Of a stretch of 36,266 nt of DNA, positions 7,633 through 16,900 are shown in pieces; position 1 is the stretch's first letter, and each line of letters begins with the position of its first letter. The stretch comes from an uncultured bacterium (GTDB lineage: Bacteria > Planctomycetota > UBA1135 > GCA-002686595). The notes under the pieces are model-generated. The model worked only from the letters and a program-made list of their open reading frames with translations, was not told the origin of the DNA and made no database searches. The stretch lies in NCBI GenBank assembly GCA_905480285.1, contig CAJQPT010000204.1:1-36266 (forward strand), written 5' to 3'. The position numbers and the translations under genes are program-made.

Positions 7633-9219
7633 ATGAGGCGCGTACTCGCCATCCACCTGCGTTCCCTGTCCATTGATCTGGCCCAGCGCCGCCGTCGCCG
7701 CGCGGCCCGGCGCCCCGGGGCTCCCAAGACCTCCTGTATCCTGCTCGCCCGCTCGAGCAACGGCCGGTCCCTCGTGGCCGCCCGCTGCAACGAGGCGGCC
7801 CGGCGCGGTGTACGCCTCGGGCTCTCCCTCGCCGAGGCCCAGGCGCTGATCGACCCCCAGGTCCGCGCACGCCACGGGGACCCCTGGGTCGAGGAGCTCT
7901 CGGAGGAGCGCGACCTGCGCGCGCTCCACGCCCTCGGGCAGTGGCTCATGGCCCGCTTCTCACCGCTCGTCGCCCTCGAGCCCCCCGACGGCCTGTTCGT
8001 GGACGTCGCTGGCACAGAGCGCCTCTTCGGCGACGAAGAGGAGCTCTGCCGTGCCGTCCTGCGTGCCATGCACCGGCTGGAGATCGGCTCACGCCTGGCG
8101 GTGGCCGACACCGTCGGCGCTGCGTCCGCCATCGCGCGGTTCGGACGCACGCCCCGCCAGATCGTCCCCGGCGGCGATGAGGCCCTGGCCCTGGGTCCGC
8201 TGCCCATCGCCGCGCTTCGGCTCCCCGGGGCCACCTGCGAGGCCCTCGCCGAGCTCGGCGTGGAGTCGGTCCAGGAACTCCTGAGGCTCGACCGTGACCG
8301 CGTGGCGGCGCGGTTCGGGGGCGACGTCGCCATGCGCCTCGACCAGGCCCTCGGCCGCGCGTTCGAATCGGTCACGCCCCTCGCCTTCGAGAGCCCTCCC
8401 CAGGCCGAGCGCGTGTTCGAGGGCCCGGTCCGACAAGCCGAGACCATCAGCCTGGTCGCCGAGGAACTCGTGGGCGAACTCTGTGGCGAGCTCCAACGGG
8501 CGCGCCAAGGCGTCCTGGAGGCAACCCTCGTGCTCGAGCCGTCCGACCTACCGCCGCGACGACTGCCGATCTCCCTCTCCCGGCCCAGCGCTGACCCGCG
8601 GCACCTCTGGACCATGCTCCGGCCCGGCGTCGAGTCCGTGCACCTCGGCTTCGGCATCGAGCGGATCCGCTTCGTCGCGGTCCGGACCGGGCGCCTCCCT
8701 GCCCAACAGGTCGGAGCCTGGGAGCCTCCGGAGGCGGCCAGCACCCCCGCGACTCAACCCCTCGACCGGCACGTGGGCGAGCTCGTGGACGTCCTCGCCG
8801 CTCGCCTCGGGCCGGAGAACGTGCTGGCCGCCCGCGCCGAGCCCTCGCTCCTCCCCGAGCGATCCTACTCATGGATCCGCCCCCAGGAGCACCGGGCCAG
8901 GGGAGCCAGCAAGCCCCGCCACATGCCCCGCCCCTCTCTGCTCTTCTCCCCGCCGGAGCCCGCCACCTTCGAGAACCCCGGCGAGACGGAGGAGCTCCCT
9001 GGTCGCCTGCGTTGGCGCGGGATCGCCTATCGCATTCGCCGGGCGCGGGGCCCCGAGCGGCTCGCGCGACCCTGGTGGGACGACAGCCCCGCCTGGCCCG
9101 ACGGGTCACCTCACACCGTGCGCGACTACTACCGGCTGGAGACCAGCTGCGGACGCTCCCTGTGGGCCTTCCGCGAGCCCAAACACGGGCGCGCCTTCAT
9201 CCAGGGGGAGTGGACCTGA
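7633..9219 (+). CDS. imuB: ImuB-like Y-family DNA polymerase homologue
   Basis: ImuB is a catalytically dead Y-family polymerase that bridges the sliding clamp and a DnaE2-type polymerase during SOS mutagenesis. This 528-residue protein has the N-terminal palm start (MRRVLAIHLRSLSIDLA) and the fingers region 'GVRLGLSLAEAQAL'. The second palm motif 'PDGLFVDVAGTERLFGDE' occupies the place where active enzymes have SIDEAYLD-like sequence. The catalytic Glu is Gly, and the first-motif Asp is not evident, which fits an inactive ImuB. A helix-hairpin-helix-like part ('LPGATCEALAELGVESVQEL') and the little-finger domain follow. The C-terminal part ends with the 'YRLETSCGRSLWAFRE' stretch usual in ImuB. 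No dnaE2 follows within this window. Confidence 0.85.
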   Translation: MRRVLAIHLRSLSIDLAQRRRRRAARRPGAPKTSCILLARSSNGRSLVAARCNEAARRGVRLGLSLAEAQALIDPQVRARHGDPWVEELSEERDLRALHALGQWLMARFSPLVALEPPDGLFVDVAGTERLFGDEEELCRAVLRAMHRLEIGSRLAVADTVGAASAIARFGRTPRQIVPGGDEALALGPLPIAALRLPGATCEALAELGVESVQELLRLDRDRVAARFGGDVAMRLDQALGRAFESVTPLAFESPPQAERVFEGPVRQAETISLVAEELVGELCGELQRARQGVLEATLVLEPSDLPPRRLPISLSRPSADPRHLWTMLRPGVESVHLGFGIERIRFVAVRTGRLPAQQVGAWEPPEAASTPATQPLDRHVGELVDVLAARLGPENVLAARAEPSLLPERSYSWIRPQEHRARGASKPRHMPRPSLLFSPPEPATFENPGETEELPGRLRWRGIAYRIRRARGPERLARPWWDDSPAWPDGSPHTVRDYYRLETSCGRSLWAFREPKHGRAFIQGEWT

Positions 9220-9245
9220 GCTCGCGACGCTGATCCCCCGCGAGC
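9220..9245. terminator. Bidirectional hairpin between convergent genes
   Basis: Perfect seven-base arms GCTCGCG (9220-9226) and CGCGAGC (9239-9245) enclose a 12-base loop. They lie exactly between the imuB stop and the stop of the convergent DUF4097 gene. No T tract follows on either side, so termination would be weak or factor-assisted. Confidence 0.5.
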
Positions 9246-9247
9246 CC

Positions 9248-10141
9248 CTACAGCCGGGGACCGCGGGGGAGTCCCGGCGGGCGAACCTCGACCTCGATCG
9301 AGCCGTTGCCCGTGCGCGCGACAGAGCGAGCTCCGCCAGCGCCCACGGCGAGAATCGACGCCTTGCCCTTCTGGCGCATGCCGTCCTGATCACGGAACCG
9401 CACCTGACCGTTACCGGTCGACGCCTCGATCACCCCGGACCAGCCATCAGCGACGCTCAGGTTGATCGAGCCGTTGCTGGACCGTAGCTGGACGGCGCCC
9501 TTCGCGTCGTCGGACAACGACACATCGACGCCGCCATTCGAGGTCTCCAGGTCCAGCAGTCCATTGAAGTCCGTGACCCGGACCAAACCGTTCCCCGTAC
9601 TGGCCCGTACGGCGCCAGAGCCGCCCGTCAACGAGATGGGACCGTTTCCCGTGGAGAGCCGAACGTCCCCCCGGCAGTCGATGAGCTCGATCGTCCCGTT
9701 CGAGGAGTCCGCCTCCACGCCATCGCTCGCGTCCGACGCCACCAGCGAGCCGTTGTTCGTCTTGAGACGCACCCGGCCGAGGTCCGGAACCCTGACCCTC
9801 AGGTTGATGCGCTCTGACTTCTGCCGGCCGCCCTCGAACGTCGGCGTCACGACGTAGCCGTCGGCGCCGCGCTGGATCGAGGCTCCCAGCTGCTCGAAGC
9901 GCGCCAGCGCGCCCTCCTCGTCGCGACCCGTGAGCCGCACCGTCCCGCGCACCTCGATGCCCTCGAGCGAGGGATCCTCCCCCACCTCGATGGACCCCAC
10001 ATCACAGCCCACCTCCAGCGTGACGGGGCCGTTCAGGGCGAGCTCCTCCGTCACGATGAAGGAGTCCTCGAGCTCGAAGGTCGAGCAGGAGGCAGTGATC
10101 AGGAGCGGGACGACGAGGCAGCGGTGAAGTGCGGAGCGCAT
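9248..10141 (-). CDS. DUF4097-type beta-strand-repeat lipoprotein
   Basis: The ATG at 10141 opens a lipoprotein signal peptide (MRSALHRCLVVPLLITASC, lipidation at C19), giving 297 residues. The mature protein is made of short beta-strand repeats ending in Asn-Gly turns: 'KTNNGSLVA', 'DSSNGTIEL', 'STGNGPISL', 'STGNGLVRV', 'SSNGSINL', 'STGNGQVRF', 'RTGNGSIEV'. This is the pattern of DUF4097/adhesin-like proteins, which are predicted to form a right-handed beta-helix. The function is unknown; a structural or sensing role at the envelope is likely. The open frame extends upstream of 10141 but has no signal peptide there. It diverges from the ybaK-like gene across 133 bp. Confidence 0.8.
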   Translation of the reverse strand: MRSALHRCLVVPLLITASCSTFELEDSFIVTEELALNGPVTLEVGCDVGSIEVGEDPSLEGIEVRGTVRLTGRDEEGALARFEQLGASIQRGADGYVVTPTFEGGRQKSERINLRVRVPDLGRVRLKTNNGSLVASDASDGVEADSSNGTIELIDCRGDVRLSTGNGPISLTGGSGAVRASTGNGLVRVTDFNGLLDLETSNGGVDVSLSDDAKGAVQLRSSNGSINLSVADGWSGVIEASTGNGQVRFRDQDGMRQKGKASILAVGAGGARSVARTGNGSIEVEVRPPGLPRGPRL

Positions 10142-10261
10142 TGCGGTCAGGCTTGTGGCAAGTTGAGGTGCGAGGCGTGGCCGGGATCCGGGTGGTCTGG
10201 GCCGCGCTGGCGAGGATACCGCGCCAACCTGGGATCCAAGCCCCGGACCCACCGCTCGCCG

Positions 10262-10267
10262 AAGGAG
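10262..10267 (+). promoter_or_regulatory. Shine-Dalgarno of the YbaK-like gene
   Basis: AAGGAG lies seven bases before the ATG at 10275. It fixes that start and is one of the few clear ribosome-binding sites in the window. Confidence 0.8.
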
Positions 10268-10274
10268 CGCACCC

Positions 10275-10784
10275 ATGACCGACGAATCCCAGCCCTGCAT
10301 CGGCCCCACGGACACCACGGCCCGTATCCGGACCCTCCTCGACGACGCCGGCGTCGCCTACCGCTACATCGAGCACGGCCCCACGCGCACGAGCAAGGCG
10401 TCCGCGGCGGCCCGCGGAGAGGTCCTCGACGTGGGCGGGAAGTCCATTGTGCTCAAGGTCGGGGACACCTTCCGGGTCTGCGTGCTCTCCGCCGCGCGAC
10501 AGCTCAACTCCAACCGCGTCCGCCGGCACTTCAGCGAGAGCCGCGCCCGCTTCGCCAGCCGCGAGGAGCTCCTGGACCTGACCGGCCTCGTCCCCGGCTG
10601 CGTCCCGCCCTTCGGGCCGCCCATCCTCACGCTGCCCAACTGCCTCGACGAGGCGTTCCTGGAGCACGACCGCATCGCCTTCAACGCGGGCTCGCTCACC
10701 TGCTCCATCGTGATGCCCCTGGAGAGGTACCTCGAGCTCGCCCGCCCCGAGGTGTTCTCATTCTCAAAGTCCCCGAGCCCCTGA
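10275..10784 (+). CDS. YbaK/EbsC-family aminoacyl-tRNA deacylase
   Basis: Members of this family hydrolyse mischarged tRNAs in trans, for example Cys- or Ala-tRNA(Pro). The protein has 169 residues, usual for a free-standing editing domain. Seen in it are the N-terminal 'IRTLLDDAGVAYRYIEHGPTR', the core 'GGKSIVLKVGDTFRVCVLSA' with the conserved lysine region, 'VPGCVPPFGPP' and 'AFNAGSLTCSIVM'. These match the YbaK/ProX fold in order. The substrate cannot be read from the sequence. It converges on the giant helicase gene and shares a divergent promoter gap with the DUF4097 gene. Confidence 0.85.
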   Translation: MTDESQPCIGPTDTTARIRTLLDDAGVAYRYIEHGPTRTSKASAAARGEVLDVGGKSIVLKVGDTFRVCVLSAARQLNSNRVRRHFSESRARFASREELLDLTGLVPGCVPPFGPPILTLPNCLDEAFLEHDRIAFNAGSLTCSIVMPLERYLELARPEVFSFSKSPSP

Positions 10785-10824
10785 GCCGACCCCCCGAGCC
10801 CTCGACCGTCTGAGCCGCCGCCGG

Positions 10825-10856
10825 CCTGAGCCCCAGACAGCCTGAGCCCCAGACAG
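10825..10856. repeat. Two tandem copies of a 16-bp repeat
   Basis: CCTGAGCCCCAGACAG occurs twice without a gap (10825-10840 and 10841-10856) in the 201-bp space between two convergent genes. A partial copy precedes it. Nearby, GGCGC-CGA-GCGCC at 10899-10911 is a short hairpin that may help terminate either gene. Nothing else is visible in the gap. Confidence 0.75.
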
Positions 10857-10985
10857 CCAGGCCGGCCAGCGCGACGCCACCTTGCGCCGCCCTGATGGGG
10901 CGCCGAGCGCCGCTCCTCCGCCGGCGTCCGCCGCTCGATCGACGTCCCGACCTCTCGACAAGGCCCGTGAGTGTCGGCGGGATCC

Positions 10986-13900
10986 CTAGGTCTCGATCGG
11001 ACGGATCGCCGTCCCTGGCCCCGGGTCCGCGGCCAGCCGCTCCCGGAGACATGCATCGAGGCGCTCCACCTCGGCGTCCGGGTCCCGCCACCAGTCCACG
11101 GTCCAGACCCGCAGGAGATCCCAGCCCAGGCCGGTGAGCACCATGGGGCGCAGCCGGTCCCGGTCCCGCGCCGTGGCCGAACGCGCGTAGTTCTCGCCGT
11201 CGGTCTCGATCCCCGCCAGGAATCGTCCGGGACGTGCGGGGTGCACGACGGCGACATCGACCCGGACGCTCGAGGCCCCCACCCCGGTGGACACCTCCCA
11301 CCCCCGCTCCTCGAGGCGCGCCGCGAGGTGCTCCACCAGGCCATCGGAGGACCCCGCGGACGCAGGGCTCGTCGCGCTGACGCTCAGCGTGCCCCGCTCC
11401 GCGTGGCGCAGGAACGCCTGCAGGTCGCGGACAGCCCGCGCGCTCGTCCGGGCGAGATCGATCTGATCGGGCCGCAGGGACGTGAACACCAGGACCTCCT
11501 CACGTGCGCGGGTGACCGCCACATTCAGCCGTCGCTCTCCGCCGTCCTTGTTCAGCGGCCCGAAGTTCATGGACACGTTGCCGCGCTCGTCCGGACCGTA
11601 GCCCACGGAGAACACGATCACGTCCCGCTCGTCGCCCTGGACGTTCTCCAGGTTCTTCACGAACACCGGCTCCTCGGCGCCCTCATCAAAGAAGCGCTCC
11701 AGCTCCGGATGCTCGCGGACCGCGCCATCGAACAGGTCCATGACCAGGGTCTGCTGCGCCTGACTGAACGTCACGACGCCGATGGAGCGTGACCCCTGCG
11801 CGGGATCCTTGAGGCGGCGGACGACCTCCGACACGACCTCCCTGGCCTCGACCGCGTTGGTCCTCGTACGCCCCTTGTCATACACGCCGTCCTCGACGTA
11901 GCGCGAGGAGACCCCGAGCCCCTCCGAGGAGTTCGACGGGAACGTGAGGAGTCCGCCGTCGTAGTAGCGCTCGTTGCTGAACGCGATGAGGCTCTCGTGG
12001 CGGCTGCGGTAGTGCCAGGCCAGGCGCTGGGTGGGCACCTGGGCCCCGATGCACTCCTCGAGGATGCTCTCGAGGTCCTGGATCTCGTCCTCCTCCACGG
12101 CCTCGTCCTCGCTGCGGCTGAAGAAGCTGGTAGGCGGGAGCTGCTTGGGATCGCCGACGATGACGGCCTGATTGCCCCGCGCGATCGCGCCGATGCCGTC
12201 CCAAACGGGGATCTGAGAGGCCTCGTCGAAGACCACCAGGTCAAAGCGCGGGAGGTCCGCCTCGAGGTATTGAGCCACCGACATCGGGCTCATGAGGAAG
12301 CACGGCTTGAGCTCCATCGCCAGCTCACCGAGCTCGGCCAGCAGGCGTCGAATGGCCATGTGGCGGGTCTTCTTGGTGATCTCCCGCTGAAGGACACCCA
12401 GCGCCGTGCCACGGTTCTTTTCGCGCAGGGTCGAGGGCTGGGGGCGCTTGGCCCCGACTCGCTGGCGGACCTCCTCTCGCGCCGCCTCGAGGCGCTCCTC
12501 ATCCAGGCTCTCGAAGCGCTCCACGGCCCGGAGCTGATCGGTGCCGTCGAAGGCCTTGAGCGCTTCGTCGGCGGAGATCTCGTGCAGCGCCCAGGCCTGA
12601 GAATAGGCCTCATCAAAGGCGCCGCGCGCGCGACCACCGCGGACCCGGCCCTCCTCGAGCGCGGCGACCACATCGCCGCGGCCAGCCTCGACCGCCGCGG
12701 CGCGCAGGACCTGCCAGCGAGTCCAACCGCGCAGCTCACCCCAGCGGTCGGTCCAGCGCAGGGTCAGCGCCTGCAGGCCCGCGACCTCGTCCCGGGTCCA
12801 TCCGACAGGCGCGCCCGGGAGCGGCTGCGCAGCTTCCTCGGCCGCCACCTTGCGAGCCTCGAGTTCGAGCAGCGCCGGCCTGAGCTCCCGTACGCCGGCC
12901 GCGAGCGGACCCTCGGGGTCCGTCAGCCCCTGGCCCCAGGAGGCCAACAACGCGTCGCCCGCGGACCGCTGGCTCGAGCCCGCGTCAGGGGCGAACGCGG
13001 CGAGGGCCTCCACGAGCCGCTGAACGCGATCGAGGTGATCCGCACAGGCCGCGAGGTCAGGCGCCTCGCCACCCCAGCCGGAGCCAAGGACCGCGCGCTC
13101 GAGGTCTCCGCAGCTCCCGACGTCGCCCTCGAGCTCCAGGGCCCGCTGGACCTCGTCGAGCCCCCTGACCGCGTCCTCGCTCCCGATCGAGTCTGGCTCA
13201 CGGGCGATGCCGCGGAACGCGTCGCGCAACGTCCGACGCCCCCGCCAGCGAGTCAGCAGTCCGAACAGGCCGCTGGCAAGGGTGTCCCGTCGCGCCCGCT
13301 CCAGCCCGTCGAGGTCGAGCGAGCGGGGCGCGGCGCGATAACGGGCATCGAAGCCTGCCTCCAGCGCCGCCAGGTCCGTCGCGGCCTTCAGGCGCTCGGC
13401 TGCTCCAGCGAGATGCGGCCCATCCTCCAACGTGCCTGCCGCGGCGCCGCCCAGCTCCGGGGCGCCCTCCAGCGCCCCGGCCACGTCGAGCAGCAGGTCC
13501 CACCCCGCGCGCGTGGCGGGGGAGGCCTGCCCGAGGAGCTCGAGGACACCGTCGGCCGCGGCCAGGAACTCGGACGCCGCCCCGTCGAACGCCTTGAGGT
13601 CGGCCAGGGTCTCATCCTCGATGATCGGCGAGTACTCCCTCCGCCCCACCAGCAGGAGGGGATGCTCCGGCGACACCAGCTGCTCGCGGGCCACCGGGTC
13701 CAGGTCCCCGAGGGCGCGGCGCCAGCGGTCGAGCTCCTCTGCGCTCACGGCGGTGGGGTCGCCCAGGTCTAGCTTCAGGGTCGCGTCCGCCGTGCGGGAG
13801 GCCGAGCGATGCTCGGCGATGACCCCGTGGATCGACTCCCCGGAGCGGCGCTCGCGGTGCAGCGCGTCCACGTGGCGGTTGAGCCGGCCCCGCGCGGCAT

Positions 13901-16900
13901 CGACCTCTTCGGCGACCTCCTCCCAGCGCCGACGTCGCGCGCCACGAACCCGCCCCTCTTCGAGGGACTCCTTGAACTGCTCGAGGACGCCCTTCTTGTT
14001 GGCCTTGTTCGAGTGCAGCTCGAGGCACGCGGGCCCGAGCCCCAGGCCGCGGAGCCGTCGGTGCACCACGTCCAGCGCGGCCATCTTCTCCGAGACGAAC
14101 AGGACTCGCTGCCCCTGGGCGATGACGTGTGCGATCAGGTTGGTGATGGTCTGCGACTTGCCCGTTCCCGGAGGGCCCTCGAGGACCATCGTCCGCCCAC
14201 GAGCCGCGGCGAGGATCGCGCTGAGCTGGGTCGAGTCGTAGGAGAGCGGCGCGAAGACCTCGTCCGCTCCGATCTCCGCGTCCAGCTCGCCCGGCGAGAG
14301 CGCAGCACCCGCCTCCTCGAACGGCTCGCGGGGCCGGTCCAGGAGGTGTGCCACCAGGGCGTTCTCCCGCAGGACATCGGAGCGATCCCGCAGGTCGCGC
14401 CAGAGCAGGTACTTCGAGAACGAGTAGAGCCCCACCTGGCCCTCCTCGGTGACCTCCCATCCGTCCTCGTCCTTGATGGCGTCCTTGATGAGCCGGAGCA
14501 CGAGCGCGACGTCGACGCCGTTCTCGTCCTCGGGCAACGGGTCGAGGCCGGCGATGTTCACGTCGTGGTCCCGGCGCAGGTACTCCAGCAGGGTCACGTT
14601 GATGCGTGTCTCATCCCCTCCCTTCACCAGCGAGTAGCCGGCGCGCCCCGACTTGCGCTTGATCTCGAGCGGGACGAGCAGGAGCGGCGCGCGACGCACA
14701 CGGGTGGCCTGGCGAGTCTCTCGATAGGAGAGGAAGCCGACCGCAAGGTAGAGGCTGTTGACCCCGCCCTCCTCGCGCGCCGTGCGGGCCTCCCTGTACA
14801 CGTTCGTCAGGCGGACCTCGAGCTCCGCGGCGTCCAGAGAGGACCGGAGCTGCCCCTCCTCGACGCCCGCTGTCAGCAGGGCATCCAGGCCGCGGATGGC
14901 CTCCTCATCCGGCGCTCCCTTGCCAGGCAGCTCCGACGGGCGCTCGAGGACGGCGAACGTGCGGCCCGCCGCCAGGCGATCCTCCACGGCGTCGAGCTTG
15001 CTCCCGAGCAGCGGGATGACCCGCTTGCTCCCGCTGGAGGAGTTCAAGAGCCGGTTCCGCATGGTCAGGTCGAGGAGCTGACGGAGCCAGCGATCCAGCC
15101 GCGTCTCAGGTGTCTCCTCCGCCTCTCGGCGCAGCCGGTCCGCCTCCAGGTACGCCTTGAGGTCAGCCTCCAGGTCTCGGGCCGAGGCTGTCGGCATGGC
15201 CGCGCTGGGTGCGACGCCAGCGCTGGGCGCTCCCGAGCCATCGGCGGCGAAGGTGGGGAGCGGCAGCATGCCCCCGCGGCGGGCCCTCGCCACGTCCACC
15301 GCGAAGCGGAACGCCGTCCGATCCAGCAGCTCACGCTCCGCCACCTCGCGGGCACCCGCGAAGTCAGGGGAGGGCCGGTGGCAGGCTCCCGTGGGGTCAA
15401 AGACGCAGATCTCGGCCAGCTCGACCCGCTTCGAGAGGCGCAGCGGCTCCTCCACCAGGGGGTTCGAGAAGGTGCGCTCCACCAGCCAGGCGCCCACGAA
15501 GGCGTGACCGCGGATGACGATGACGATGGGGTGGAGGCCCACCTGCTCCATGGCCGCTGCGGCCAGCAGCGAGACGTCCAGGCAGGTGGCCAGTCGCGCC
15601 TGTTCGATGGCGGCGGGAAAGCGCACGCGCTGCCCGTCACTCTCGAAGCTGGCCGGGTGGTTGGCGTAGCTGATCTGTGCGTCCAGCAGGGCCCCGTAGA
15701 TGGCCTCGACCATGTGCAGCGCATGGATCGGATCGCGGGACTGATAGCCGCTGAGCGCCGGCTCGTGGCCCGCCCGCTCGAGCCTTTGGGCCGCCGCTGA
15801 CAGCAGCCACGTCACGAAGGGCGCGTTGGGCAGGACGAAGGCCGCGAGCACCTCCGGGAGGGCCGAGATGCCCGGCCAGGAGTCCGCCGGGTGAAGCTCC
15901 CAGGCGGCCCGCGCGTAGCCGAGCTCGTGCCCCTCGCCCGACAGGGCGCGCGCGACGACCGAGCCCTCTGCGCGCTCGGTCAGCCGGGCCAGGAGCGCCG
16001 GGTCGTAGCGCAGGGGACCTTCCAGCTGGTCGGCGCCGAGCTCCAGCTCCCCTCCCGGCGCGAGCGGCGGGAGCTCGATGACCGCGTCCGGGAAGAACGC
16101 CGGCGTCGCGGTCAGCATCACCCTGGAGGCGGGGAGGCCCGTGGCGGACACGTTGCGGACCTTCAGCGCGTGTACGGGCGCCCGATGGCCGCGGAGCATC
16201 GCCAGGTGGACCCGCGGGAGCAGCTCGAGGCAGATCTCCACCCGCGGCGCGGCGCCCGTCTCCTCGCGCTCCTCCGCCGCCCCACGGAGCGCGGCCTCCA
16301 AGTCGTCCCCGAGGGCTGCTTCCCCGGGGGCTGTCCCCGCCTGGGCCGCTGCCTGCGAGGTGCCCTCCCGCGACTCGGGAGTCGCGAGCTCGATCACGCC
16401 GCCGTCATCCGCGTCGAGGCGCCCAAGGTCTTCCTCGAGCGCGCGGAGGTGCCGCCCGATGACGTCCTGGTCCACTCCCTCGACGCCCTGGGCATCGACC
16501 AGCAGGGTGCGGGCCTCCTCGAGGCGCGCCCGCTGCACCCCCGCCCGCCGCGCCGCGCTCGCGCGCTCGATCAGGCTCGCGGCGGCGTTGATGCGCCACG
16601 CGGTGGGGAAGCGCGCCTCGAGGTCGACCATGAAGGCCTTCAGCTGCGCCTCGATCTCCGGCGGGAGGCCCACCTCGAGCAACTCCGCGTGGCTGGACCG
16701 GGCCAGGTCGTACCGGGCGGATGCGGTCTCGGGCACGCCCGACTCCAGGGCGATCTGGATCGAGTCCCGCAACACCTGGAACAGGCCCATGACGCGCTCG
16801 CGCTCCGCCGCCGCGGATTCCGCTGCCGCCGATTCCACTGCCGCCGATTCCGCTGCCGCGGCCTTTACTGCGGCGGACTCCACCTCCGCGGCCTCTCTCG

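Noticed and set aside
10142-10318. N-terminal extension of the DUF4097 frame
   Set aside because: It would bury the lipoprotein signal peptide and overlaps the start of the YbaK-like gene on the other strand.
10825-10856. CRISPR-like or attachment-site repeat
   Set aside because: Only two 16-base copies without spacers, no cas genes and no integrase; a simple tandem duplication.
13809-15800. Open frame of 663 codons on the plus strand, and another at 11997-13772
   Set aside because: Both are shadows of the helicase gene, whose own frame shows continuous motifs from the transglutaminase-like part to the nuclease.
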